Positions 1 to 7,401 of a stretch of DNA of 22,679 bases are shown here, piece by piece. The stretch spans positions 1 through 22,679 of the forward strand of contig CAZIWA010000089.1 of assembly GCA_964542875.1 (NCBI GenBank), in the 5' to 3' direction. The translations under genes and the position numbers were made by a program. The DNA is from CAZGOM01 sp964542875 (GTDB taxonomy: Bacteria; Planctomycetota; Phycisphaerae; Phycisphaerales; Phycisphaeraceae). Under the pieces are notes generated by a model. The model was not told the DNA's origin. It worked only from the letters and a program-made list of their open reading frames with translations, and made no database searches. How positions within the stretch are numbered: position 1 is the first letter of the stretch; each line of letters opens with the position of its first letter.

Positions 1-1880
1 GGGGCGAATACCTCGTCAACGCCCAGGGCGAAGACGTCGTCGCCGGCGTGCGCACCCCCTTCAAGGTCGAAGAAATGGCCAAAGACGCCATCATCGGCCC
101 CGCCTACAAGGAACTCCTCAAGGTCCGCACCATCCTCGAAAAGAACTTCGGCGATGTGCAGGACATCGAGTTCACCATCGAAAACAAGAAGCTCTACATG
201 CTTCAGACCCGCAACGGCAAGCGCACCGCGCAGGCCTACTTCAAGATCGCTCACGACATGGTGAAGGAAAAACTCATGTCCCCCGAGCATGCGATCAAGT
301 CCGCGGACCCCGAAGCCATCAACCAGCTCCTCCAGCCCATCTTTGACAAGGCCGACTACGAGGCAGCCCGCAAGGCTGGCCGCCTCCTCACCGTCGGCTT
401 GAACGCCGGCCCCGGCGCTGCGTCGGGCGCGGTCGTCTTCACCGCTGCCAAGGCCGAAGAACTCGCCGCCAAAGGCCAGTCCGTCGTCCTCTGCCGCATC
501 GAAACCAGCCCCGAAGACCTTCGCGGCATGATCGCTGCCGACGGCATCCTCACCGCCCGTGGCGGCGTCTCCAGCCACGCAGCACTCGTCGCCCGCCAGA
601 TGGGCAAAGTCTGCGTCGCCGGCGCTGGCGACGTCCACATCGACTACACCAAGCTGGAACTCACCTGCAAGGGTGTGACCATCAAGGAAGGCGAAGCCAT
701 CTCCATCAACGGCTCCACCGGCGAAGTCTTCGCCGGCGCAATCACCGCCGCTGACTCGGAACTCAAGCAGGTCCTCATCGCCAAGACGATGAAGCCCTCT
801 GACAGCAAGGTGTTCCAGTACTACGACTTCGTCATGAAGCTCTCCGACAAGTACCGCAAGCTGGGCATCCGCACCAACGCCGACACCCCCGAGCAGGTCA
901 AGAACGCCATCGCCTTCGGCGCTGACGGCATCGGCCTGTGCCGCACTGAGCACATGTTCTTCGAAGGCGACCGCATCGACGCGATGCGCGAAATGATTCT
1001 CTCCACCACCGAAGAGGCTCGCCGCGCCGCCCTCAAGAAGCTCCTGCCTTACCAGCAGAGCGACTTTGAAGGCATCTACCGCGCCCTCGAAGGCCGCCCT
1101 GCCTGCATCCGCCTCTTGGACCCGCCGCTCCACGAGTTCCTCCCCCACTCAAAGGAACAGCAGCTGGACCTCTCCAAGAAGATCGGCATCCCCGTTGAGA
1201 CCATCATCAAGCGCGTGCACGACCTCCACGAGTTCAACCCCATGCTCGGCTTCCGTGGCTGCCGCCTCGGTATCGGTTACCCCGAAATCACCGAGATGCA
1301 GGCCACTGCCATCTTCCAGGCCGCCGCCGTCGTCCAGAAGGAAGGCGTCAAAGTCGCCCCCGAAGTCATGGTTCCCCTCGTCGGCTTCAAGAAGGAACTC
1401 GACCTCCAGGTCGAGATCATCCACGCCGCCGCCGCCGCTGTTCAGAAGGCCACCGGCCAGAAGATCAAGTACACCGTCGGCACCATGATCGAAGTGCCCC
1501 GTGGCGCCCTCACCGCTGATGAGATCGCCCAGACCGCGGAGTTCTTCTCCTTCGGCACCAACGACCTCACCCAGACCGGTCTGGGCATGAGCCGTGACGA
1601 CTCGGGCAGCTTCCTCAAGCAATACGAAGCCCTTGAGATCTTGAAGTCCAACCCCTTCGCCTCCATCGACCAGACCGGCGTCGGCCAGCTCGTCGACATC
1701 GGCGTCAAGAAGGGCCGCTCCACCCGCGCCGACCTCAAGATCGGCGTCTGCGGCGAGCACGGCGGCGACCCCGCCTCCATCGGCTTCTTCCACAAGACCG
1801 GCCTCAACTACGTCAGCTGCTCCCCCTTCCGCGTCCCCATCGCCCGCCTGGCCGCAGCCCAGTCGGCACTCAAAGACTAA
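1..1880 (+). CDS. ppdK: Pyruvate, phosphate dikinase, C-terminal part (5' end outside window)
   Basis: Interconverts pyruvate, ATP and phosphate with phosphoenolpyruvate, AMP and pyrophosphate in the cytoplasm. The reading frame is open from base 3 with no start codon, beginning GEYLVNAQGEDVVAG, a signature of the nucleotide-binding domain. About 625 residues are present, so roughly the first 270-290 of a normal 870-910 residue enzyme are missing upstream. The central swivel domain carries the phosphorylated histidine in TARGGVSSHAALVARQMG (His codon at 576-578). The C-terminal PEP-binding TIM barrel has TMIEVPRGAL and FSFGTNDLTQ (metal ligands) and the catalytic cysteine in IGVCGEHGGDP (Cys codon at 1749-1751), followed by VSCSPFRVPIARLAAAQ. 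All key residues visible here are intact. The stop at 1878-1880 is followed by a strong terminator, so the gene ends its transcription unit. Confidence 0.97.
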   Translation, partial: GEYLVNAQGEDVVAGVRTPFKVEEMAKDAIIGPAYKELLKVRTILEKNFGDVQDIEFTIENKKLYMLQTRNGKRTAQAYFKIAHDMVKEKLMSPEHAIKSADPEAINQLLQPIFDKADYEAARKAGRLLTVGLNAGPGAASGAVVFTAAKAEELAAKGQSVVLCRIETSPEDLRGMIAADGILTARGGVSSHAALVARQMGKVCVAGAGDVHIDYTKLELTCKGVTIKEGEAISINGSTGEVFAGAITAADSELKQVLIAKTMKPSDSKVFQYYDFVMKLSDKYRKLGIRTNADTPEQVKNAIAFGADGIGLCRTEHMFFEGDRIDAMREMILSTTEEARRAALKKLLPYQQSDFEGIYRALEGRPACIRLLDPPLHEFLPHSKEQQLDLSKKIGIPVETIIKRVHDLHEFNPMLGFRGCRLGIGYPEITEMQATAIFQAAAVVQKEGVKVAPEVMVPLVGFKKELDLQVEIIHAAAAAVQKATGQKIKYTVGTMIEVPRGALTADEIAQTAEFFSFGTNDLTQTGLGMSRDDSGSFLKQYEALEILKSNPFASIDQTGVGQLVDIGVKKGRSTRADLKIGVCGEHGGDPASIGFFHKTGLNYVSCSPFRVPIARLAAAQSALKD

Positions 1881-1919
1881 TCATCCATTAGCCTTTGACT
1901 AAAACCCAGGTCTCCATCC

Positions 1920-1950
1920 ACAGGCCCGTGCGCAAGCACGGGCCTGTTTC
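1920..1950 (+). terminator. Rho-independent terminator of ppdK
   Basis: A perfect 11-bp GC-rich stem, CAGGCCCGTGC paired with GCACGGGCCTG, closes on a GCAA (GNRA) tetraloop. It extends to 12 bp with A1920-T1947 and runs into TTTCTTTT. It lies 40 nt after the ppdK stop codon, a textbook intrinsic terminator reading rightward. Confidence 0.93.
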
Positions 1951-1970
1951 TTTTACCCTCTCCTTCCCCT

Positions 1971-2149
1971 CCGGGGGTGGCACAAAACGGCCCCAGTGCT
2001 GTGTCCGGGCCACGCGCCAACAACAAACCCCTTAACCCACCTCAAACTCAAAACACGTTAGCCCGACGTGCAAACGAGGGTATTCGGGCGCTAGCCCGAC
2101 CTCTCATTAGCCCCTCAAAAAACCCGCCACTGACATCAACACCAACCCA
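1971..2149 (+). repeat. Dispersed intergenic repeat, copy A (about 180 bp)
   Basis: This segment aligns end to end with 4861-5040. Shared landmarks in order are CCGGG, CAGTGCTGTGT, CCAACAACAAA, ACCCACCTCAAAC, CGTTAGCC, TTCGGGC, TAGCCCGACCT, CATTAGCC and CATCAACACCAACC. Its core contains GCCCGA (2061-2066), TCGGGC (2084-2089) and a second GCCCGA (2094-2099), so it can fold into alternative hairpins. A shorter third copy of the core is at 14480-14533. Short open frames across it are not credible genes. Confidence 0.85.
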
Positions 2150-2210
2150 CCCACAAACCCTTCTCTTCTCCGACCAGACTCTAAACCCGGGTACATGGCA
2201 GATTCCGAAC

Positions 2211-2239
2211 CGGGAGCGCCGGCGTCCCGCCGGCTCCCG
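2211..2239. repeat. GC-rich palindromic hairpin
   Basis: Left arm CGGGAGCGCCGGCG pairs with right arm CGCCGGCTCCCG. This gives 12 bp with a two-base bulge and a three-base loop (TCC). There is no T-tract, so it is not an intrinsic terminator. It sits in the long ppdK-to-operon gap just upstream of the operon promoter. Similar GGGAGCCGGCG palindromes recur in planctomycete intergenic DNA (recalled, not checked). The rest of 2240-2350 shows nothing I can name. Confidence 0.6.
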
Positions 2240-2350
2240 CTCAACCACCTCCACCGGCATAAGTGAACTCTTCAGTCACCAATCCCCCTAAAATCTGCTC
2301 TCCGCAGAATCCATCACGCACCCCCTAAACCCCAGCCCCTTGCGCCAAAC

Positions 2351-2378
2351 TTGACATCCCCCTTCAAAACCTTATTCT
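2351..2378 (+). promoter_or_regulatory. Sigma70-type promoter of the prepilin operon
   Basis: A perfect -35 hexamer TTGACA (2351-2356), a 16-nt spacer and a -10-like TATTCT (2373-2378). An alternative -10 is TTCTAT at 2375-2380 with an 18-nt spacer. Transcription would start near 2385-2388, giving a leader of about 120 nt before the ATG at 2505. The AT-rich stretch stands out from the surrounding GC-rich DNA. Confidence 0.65.
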
Positions 2379-2387
2379 ATTCCTCGC

Positions 2388-2408
2388 AAATGAGAATGAA
2401 TCTCATTT
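2388..2408 (+). promoter_or_regulatory. Fur-box-like palindromic operator
   Basis: A perfect dyad: arms AAATGAGA (2388-2395) and TCTCATTT (2401-2408) around the five bases ATGAA. Against an extended 21-bp Fur palindrome built from arms AAATGATAA and TTATCATTT around a central TGA, I count 18 identical positions. It begins at the predicted transcription start, where a repressor would block initiation. The family of the binding protein (Fur or a paralogue such as Zur or PerR) cannot be decided from the site alone. Confidence 0.6.
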
Positions 2409-2504
2409 TCATTAGTTCAGATAAAAAAAGCGTCGACCGGATTAACTTTGGCGAGTGCTCCGATCGACGCGCGTTAGACAACCCCTCTTTCAAGGAGCCG
2501 TCCT

Positions 2505-3410
2505 ATGCCCCGATTATTGCACGCGCCCACCTCTCGCGCCACCCCCAACGCCTTCACGCTCATTGAGCTGCTCGTCGTCGTCGCCATCCTCGGCGTTCTC
2601 ATCTCCATCCTTCTCCCCGCCATGTCCGGCGCGCGCGACCAGGCCAAGCTCACCCAGCTCCTCTCCAGCGCACGCCAGTTCGCCATGGGCCAGAGCATGT
2701 ACGCCACCGCCAACAGAGGCTTCTACATGACTGAGAAAAACTGGGTCCCCATGGCGGTCAACGATGTCGACGGCTACCGCATCGCCTCATACTCGGGCAT
2801 CACCGCACGCTGGCCCCTCCCGTTTCTCACCCTCATGGGCCACGACCAGTTCGCACGCCTCGTCTTCGTCAACGACGGCGCCAAAATGCTCCCAGGCGGA
2901 CAGCACTTCGCCGCCGGCTCCAGCTTCGGCGGACCCTACGGCCGAAGCCTCTTCCCCAGTTGGGGCCTGAACTCCTTCGGCGTCGGCGGCGGATACTCCT
3001 CCGCCAAGCCCTCCGTCGGCGAAGCACGCGAAGTCGTCCACCGCCCCGAGTATGACGCCGTCTCCCCCGCAGGCCTCATCGCCTTCACCAAGGCCCGCGG
3101 CTACGCCGGCTCCGACTGGGCAACAGGCCTTGGCATGCCGGGCGGCCAATTCTTCGAGCCCGACGGCTACTTCTACGTTCGTCCCCCCACCTGGCCCACC
3201 TGGCCCGCCTCAAACGTCAACGCCACCCTCCCCAACACCATGGCCTCCGACTACGGCTACGTCGACTTCCGCTACCGCGGCAACACCATCGCCGGCTACT
3301 GCGATGGCCACGCCCAGGTCAACTCCATCCAGACCATGCGCGACATGCGCCTCTGGTCCGACGTCGCCCGCCGCGAAGACAACCCCAACTACACCGCCGT
3401 CGGTTACTGA
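2505..3410 (+). CDS. Prepilin-type N-terminal cleavage/methylation domain protein
   Basis: 301-residue type II pseudopilin-like protein. A basic leader of about 16 residues precedes FTLIELLVVVAILGVLISIL, the class III signal and membrane helix recognised by prepilin peptidase; the conserved Glu at +5 is present. The -1 residue is Ala instead of the usual Gly. The globular part (residues about 40-301) is Gly/Tyr/Trp-rich and ends with a CDGH segment like that of planctomycete H-X9-DG prepilins, but the His nine residues before Asp-Gly is Tyr (about residue 257). The start is fixed by AAGGAG at 2492-2497, 7 nt before the ATG. It is first in a probable operon behind a promoter and Fur-like box. 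It probably sits in the cytoplasmic membrane and projects outward; no specific substrate can be named. Confidence 0.9.
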   Translation: MPRLLHAPTSRATPNAFTLIELLVVVAILGVLISILLPAMSGARDQAKLTQLLSSARQFAMGQSMYATANRGFYMTEKNWVPMAVNDVDGYRIASYSGITARWPLPFLTLMGHDQFARLVFVNDGAKMLPGGQHFAAGSSFGGPYGRSLFPSWGLNSFGVGGGYSSAKPSVGEAREVVHRPEYDAVSPAGLIAFTKARGYAGSDWATGLGMPGGQFFEPDGYFYVRPPTWPTWPASNVNATLPNTMASDYGYVDFRYRGNTIAGYCDGHAQVNSIQTMRDMRLWSDVARREDNPNYTAVGY

Positions 3411-3426
3411 GCCCACCTTCGCGCAA

Positions 3427-3453
3427 CCCCTCCTCCGTTCACCGGAGGAGGGG
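3427..3453 (+). other. Intercistronic hairpin after the prepilin gene
   Basis: A perfect 11-bp stem, CCCCTCCTCCG with CGGAGGAGGGG, closes on the loop TTCAC, 16 nt after the prepilin stop codon. No T-run follows, so full intrinsic termination is unlikely. It may stabilise the upstream message or partly limit read-through into the next gene at 3538. Confidence 0.65.
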
Positions 3454-3537
3454 CCTCGGCGCGCCGGTTTGCCCATGGCGTCCTGTTGCACCTCCGCCTC
3501 TTGCCCCACTCCTCAAATAAACAAGGCTGACAATCTC

Positions 3538-4101
3538 ATGTCGCCCATCAGCGTCCAAAACGTCCGCCTCTGGCTCATCAAAAAACCCATCATCACGATC
3601 CTCCTTGTGATCGCCCTGCTGGCCTTCGCACTGCGATCTCTCATCTTCTCCGGCGCTTCCTCCGCCTCGGGTCCCGTCGCCAACGCCACTTACTACTTCG
3701 ACACCGAAACCGGCCAGGTCCTCGCCCTCCCCGCAGGACAGATCCTCCCCATCCGCAAGCCAGGCAGCGCGCCCGACGCGCCCGCCACCCTCGTCCAGGC
3801 CTACATCTTTTCCTGCGCCAGTTGCGACGATGAAAAGAGCCGCTTCACCGGCTACCTCCTCACCCACAACCCCGCCATCGTCGACCAGGTCCGCTCTCAT
3901 TCCAAAGACATCCATCAGGGCGTCCTTCTTCTCCACATCAATGAATCCCCCGAAGGCATCCTCCTCAAAGCCATCGACCCTGAAACAAAACAGCCCGCCG
4001 GTGAATGGATTCCCCAAAAATCCCCGCAAGGCGGCCTCATCGTCGCCAGCGTCTCCCGAAACTGCCCAGACTCCACACCCGCTCTGCGATGCTCACCCTG
4101 A
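3538..4101 (+). CDS. Hypothetical membrane-anchored CxxC protein
   Basis: 187 residues, no named family. A short cytoplasmic N-terminus is followed by one transmembrane helix at about residues 16-38 (PIITILLVIALLAFALRSLI). A Ser/Gly linker and an extracytoplasmic domain follow. The domain begins YYFDTETGQVLALPAGQILP and contains FSCASCDDEKSRFTGYL with Cys93 and Cys96. Similar pieces (a YYD-TG opening, a Pro-rich stretch, FSCxxC) occur in uncharacterised planctomycete proteins as far as I recall. The ATG at 3538 is the first plausible start after the hairpin and has only a weak AAGG upstream; the same frame is open further left but overlaps the prepilin gene in a shadow frame. CxxC could bind metal or be redox-active. 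It is the second gene of the probable Fur-boxed operon, 17 nt before the third. Confidence 0.75.
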   Translation: MSPISVQNVRLWLIKKPIITILLVIALLAFALRSLIFSGASSASGPVANATYYFDTETGQVLALPAGQILPIRKPGSAPDAPATLVQAYIFSCASCDDEKSRFTGYLLTHNPAIVDQVRSHSKDIHQGVLLLHINESPEGILLKAIDPETKQPAGEWIPQKSPQGGLIVASVSRNCPDSTPALRCSP

Positions 4102-4118
4102 TTCCCAAAGGCCTCACC

Positions 4119-4850
4119 ATGCATCCACCCATTGATCCCTACCCGCTGCCTGATGACTCCAGCATTTATCTCCAGATCGACGGCACTCTCCGCGGCCCCG
4201 TACGCCAAACCGATGAAACCACCAGCCAGGGCCTGTTCGTCCTGGGCTTTGGCCCCGTCATGCCCGACGAACCCCACCACCTCATCGGCGAGGCCATTCT
4301 GATCGATCAGCTCACCGGCCAGACCCGCAACATCGAATGTCTCAACGTCGGCTACCGCGACGGCTGCTACCAAGTCCTCTGCGCCGACCTTGGCCTGCAA
4401 CCCTCCGATGAATCGACCCTCCTCAAACCCCACAAAACCAACCGCCTCGATGACTTCCTCCTTCAAAACAACCGCATGCTTTCCGGTGTCCGCGATGTGC
4501 TCGTCTCCAGCCGTGAACCCCAAAACGAGCCCGCCTTCGTCCGCTTCACCCTCGACACCGACACCTGGCGGCTCCTTGGCCTCCAGCGCGATTCCTGTGC
4601 CCACTGCGATTCCCAACCCAACGGCCCCTGCGAATCTCCCCGAATCGACCGCCGCGCCATGCGCTCCGTCGCTTACCCGCCGGACCACTACGACGCCCCC
4701 GACGAACACCGTATCGAACTCCTGGAGCTCGCCCACAAGCGCCGCTGCCTCCTGGAACCTGTCGCCATCACCTCAGAGCGCTTCCCCCAGGTCCGCCTCC
4801 TCGCCCGTATCCGCGCTGTCTACGACCTCTCAGGCAAAAACCTGAAGTAA
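4119..4850 (+). CDS. Hypothetical soluble cysteine-rich protein
   Basis: 243 residues with no signal peptide or membrane helix; I do not recognise a family. The middle holds CAHCDSQPNGPC (Cys160, Cys163, Cys171), which could be a metal site, and Cys73, Cys83 and Cys88 lie earlier. The N-terminal third (YLQIDGTLRGPV, then GLFVLGFGPV) looks beta-rich, and the C-terminus is basic and Leu-rich. I chose the ATG at 4119 because AAAGG lies 7 nt upstream; an in-frame ATG at 4089 would overlap the previous gene. It starts 17 nt after the preceding stop, so it is probably cotranslated with the CxxC membrane protein. A diverged copy of the 180-bp repeat begins 10 nt after its stop codon. Confidence 0.7.
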   Translation: MHPPIDPYPLPDDSSIYLQIDGTLRGPVRQTDETTSQGLFVLGFGPVMPDEPHHLIGEAILIDQLTGQTRNIECLNVGYRDGCYQVLCADLGLQPSDESTLLKPHKTNRLDDFLLQNNRMLSGVRDVLVSSREPQNEPAFVRFTLDTDTWRLLGLQRDSCAHCDSQPNGPCESPRIDRRAMRSVAYPPDHYDAPDEHRIELLELAHKRRCLLEPVAITSERFPQVRLLARIRAVYDLSGKNLK

Positions 4851-4860
4851 CCAAATTTTT

Positions 4861-5040
4861 CCGGGAGGCACAGCACGGCCCGAAGCAGTGCTGTGTTCAG
4901 ACCGCGCACCAACAACAAAACCCCCCACCCACCTCAAACCAAAAACGTTAGCCGCAAGCGCCAGCGACGACTTCGGGCAATAGCCCGACCTCCCATTAGC
5001 CACCCAAAAACCACGCCCCAAACATCAACACCAACCAACC
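4861..5040 (+). repeat. Dispersed intergenic repeat, copy B (about 180 bp)
   Basis: Aligned along its whole length with 1971-2149, in the same orientation. It carries an 8-bp inverted repeat, CACAGCAC (4869-4876) and GTGCTGTG (4888-4895), whose left arm has decayed in copy A. It also has a tight TCGGGC/GCCCGA hairpin at 4973-4988. It fills the gap between the converging operon and lipoprotein gene. Copies A and B are direct repeats enclosing the three-gene operon. Confidence 0.85.
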
Positions 5041-5068
5041 CGTAACACCACTCCGACTCTTGCACCCC

Positions 5069-6217
5069 TCACTTGCCCTCGCGCAGCACCGCCTTCAGCT
5101 CCACTTTCCCCGTCGTCTGATCCTGCCAGAAAATCCCCATTGCAATCTGCTCAACCCGAACCCCTTGGTCCCCCATTGGAATCAATGTCGCCGCCATAGC
5201 CACGCGATACTCCGGGCTGTTTTGCGCCACCTTCACCAGCACCGAAGACGCGTCAAGCCAAACACTCTCTGGTTGATCCATCAAAAGCCCTGTTTTGCGC
5301 CATGGATTAACCCCCATCTTCACATCATCACCTTCACGATCCCCGGATTTGAGGTTCGGCGGATCACCCACATGAACCACCATCGATCGCTCCACCCCCT
5401 GTGCACCCCAATTAAACGCTAATGCATCAAAGGTAATGTCCGGCTGTCCAGCCTTTTTCTCCCGCACTCCCAAAACCCCAACCGGCGCCAAGTATCTGCC
5501 AACGTACTCGCTCCCTGGTGAAAGCACGCCAAATTCCCGAGCCTTACCTGACTTTTCAAAAACCACCACGGCAGTCCCATCCGTACGCATCCAACGATAA
5601 CGATCGCCCACCCCCGGACAATCGCATATCACCAGTGTTCGCCCATCCCCCAATTCGCAAAATGTCGTCGACTGTCCCCATCTGAACATGCCCGCCGCCC
5701 CAATAATGCTGGCCGAATCGCTCGCCGGCCTCAGCCCCGCAAGCCTCTGCTCCAGCACAAGGATTCGGCTGTTGTTTTGCGCAGGCTCTCCCCGGGCAAT
5801 CGACTTCAAAGCTTCCTGCGCCACCGTCTGCATCAGCCATGAACGCTGCACTCGCGCCGGCACCCCATCCCAAAACACACGCGGCACCGAGTCCAGGTCC
5901 AGGTCCATGTTTTCAAGCACGGTCGGCGTCACCTCCGGCTCAAACGGCAGCCCCGCCTCCCCCGCAGCGGTCAATATCGCAATCGAATCCGCTCTTGAAA
6001 TCCGGTCGAAATGACTGGCCGGCATCAACGCATACCACGCGTGCAATGAACGCTGATGCCGCCATCCCAGTTCCTGCTTGAGCGTTACCCAATCCCGATG
6101 CGCCACCGCGTCAGTGATCGGCGTGTTGAGTTCTTGGTTGAGATTCTCCCCCACCCGGAAACACCCTCCCGCCCACATCACCACCCCCAGCAGCATCACC
6201 AATAAAAACGTGCGCAT
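5069..6217 (-). CDS. Hypothetical lipoprotein
   Basis: 382 residues. The N-terminus MRTFLLVMLLGVVMWAGGC is a lipoprotein signal peptide with the lipid-modified Cys at 19 (an AGGC lipobox, with Ala where Leu is commoner). The mature part has no motif I recognise: a helical first half, then a mainly beta region with ICDCPGVGDRYRWMRTDG and a C-terminus ending QTTGKVELKAVLREGK. GGAGGG lies 5 nt upstream of the ATG and fixes the start. Codon use here is less GC-biased than in ppdK or rho. It would be anchored in a cell membrane facing outward. It lies downstream of the two prepilin paralogues on the same strand (75 nt gap to the first), so cotranscription is possible. Confidence 0.8.
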   Translation of the reverse strand: MRTFLLVMLLGVVMWAGGCFRVGENLNQELNTPITDAVAHRDWVTLKQELGWRHQRSLHAWYALMPASHFDRISRADSIAILTAAGEAGLPFEPEVTPTVLENMDLDLDSVPRVFWDGVPARVQRSWLMQTVAQEALKSIARGEPAQNNSRILVLEQRLAGLRPASDSASIIGAAGMFRWGQSTTFCELGDGRTLVICDCPGVGDRYRWMRTDGTAVVVFEKSGKAREFGVLSPGSEYVGRYLAPVGVLGVREKKAGQPDITFDALAFNWGAQGVERSMVVHVGDPPNLKSGDREGDDVKMGVNPWRKTGLLMDQPESVWLDASSVLVKVAQNSPEYRVAMAATLIPMGDQGVRVEQIAMGIFWQDQTTGKVELKAVLREGK

Positions 6218-6292
6218 AAAAACCCTCCAGATGCCCCCAAACTACCACATCTCGGGCCGCGCACGTTTTCATTTACCTAGCATCACACAGGC

Positions 6293-7204
6293 TTAAAACT
6301 GGTCCAGATCCCACCGGCTCGCGTCGGAGATGAACCCAGACCGATCCTGGAATCCGATGATTTCACAGTGCCCGTCAAAGAAGCTCGCCGTAAACCCGTT
6401 CTGGTGCCGGGCCGGGCTCTTGGCCTCGCCATACCGGGCCACCGGGGCGTCCGACAACAGGCCTGCGCCAGTGATGGGCGCATTGGCGATCACGTTGTGC
6501 CAGCTCGCGCCCGCCACGCCTTCATAGTGGCTCTCCGCCAGGAATACTTTCTTGTTCGCCGAGCGCACCGTCGACTGCTTCTTGCCGATGGAGTAGTAGT
6601 ACCCCGTATACGTCGCATTCAGCAGAATTGGCCCGTTGTAAGGGTTGATCCGGTAGGAGAACTCACGTTCGGCCCCCACCCACCAGCCGGCTTTGCCCGA
6701 TCCATCGTAATAGTTCATCCCCGCGTAATCCGTCGGGCAGAAAAACGGGCTCGACGACTGCCCGTAGTACCCCGCGCCGCCCGTGTAATAATCAGGCGAA
6801 TCCCGGAACCGCGGATTGGTCATGTAGCTTTCGATCAGGTCCGTCCACATCACGTTGTAAACCAGGTTGGTGCCTGTGTACGACGGCGCCGTCGCCCCGC
6901 CGTGAAACGCCGCACCCGAACCCGATATCACCAGATAACCATGCCCCGGCCATCCCGCCTTGTCCGTCGCGCTCAGCGGCGGCATCACCGCATCCTTGTA
7001 ATCCCCCTGATACGCACCCACCCCAGGCATCGTGATCGTCCGGATATTGTTCATGCACTGAATCAGCCGCGCCTGATCGCGCGCCTTCCCCAGCGAAGGC
7101 AGCAAGAGCGCCACCAGCACGCCAATGATGGCCACCACCACCAGCAGTTCGATCAACGTAAATCCCCGTGCGCGCATGGCACGACCACTCTTGAAAATAG
7201 ACAT
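6293..7204 (-). CDS. Prepilin-type H-X9-DG protein, paralogue 1
   Basis: 303 residues. A basic leader ends RARG, then FTLIELLVVVAIIGVLVALL: the prepilin peptidase cleavage site with Gly at -1, Glu at +5 and the membrane helix. The globular part is rich in Gly, Tyr and Trp. It ends in the planctomycete prepilin-associated motif RHQNGFTASFFDGH, exactly His-X9-Asp-Gly (His about 267, Asp-Gly about 277-278). AGAGAGG lies 6 nt before the ATG. By eye about three quarters of residues match the adjacent gene at 7402-8307, so the two are a tandem duplication. Such proteins are numerous in planctomycetes and thought to be exported by a type II/IV pilus-like machinery; individual roles are mostly unknown. 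Confidence 0.92.
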   Translation of the reverse strand: MSIFKSGRAMRARGFTLIELLVVVAIIGVLVALLLPSLGKARDQARLIQCMNNIRTITMPGVGAYQGDYKDAVMPPLSATDKAGWPGHGYLVISGSGAAFHGGATAPSYTGTNLVYNVMWTDLIESYMTNPRFRDSPDYYTGGAGYYGQSSSPFFCPTDYAGMNYYDGSGKAGWWVGAEREFSYRINPYNGPILLNATYTGYYYSIGKKQSTVRSANKKVFLAESHYEGVAGASWHNVIANAPITGAGLLSDAPVARYGEAKSPARHQNGFTASFFDGHCEIIGFQDRSGFISDASRWDLDQF

Positions 7205-7292
7205 GACAGACCTCTCTCTACCGTGAACTTACTTCAACGCGATGTGATCAACCCAAACACATGACAGACATCCCCGAAACGTATCGCGTTCA

Positions 7293-7321
7293 ATATTACA
7301 CGGCTCACCGACGCCTAACAA
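7293..7321 (-). promoter_or_regulatory. Sigma70-type promoter for the prepilin gene at 6293-7204
   Basis: Read on the minus strand: TTGTTA (7321-7316), a 17-nt spacer, then TAATAT (7298-7293), close to the -35 and -10 consensus with ideal spacing. The expected transcript starts near 7286 and has a leader of about 80 nt. The 197-bp gap between the two prepilin genes is clearly AT-rich, in keeping with an independent promoter for the downstream copy. Confidence 0.6.
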
Positions 7322-7401
7322 GTAATTTTCAGGTGATATTTCAGCAATTCATTTAGTGGCGCAAAACATTCAATCACCACTTTTTTCATCACATTACCAG
7401 T

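Noticed and set aside
1149..1793. 214-codon open frame on the minus strand
   Set aside because: Antisense to conserved ppdK; Gly/Asp/Leu low-complexity shadow.
1977..2291. Small open frames in both strands after ppdK
   Set aside because: They coincide with repeat copy A and the GC-rich hairpin; the repeat's other copies do not keep the frames open.
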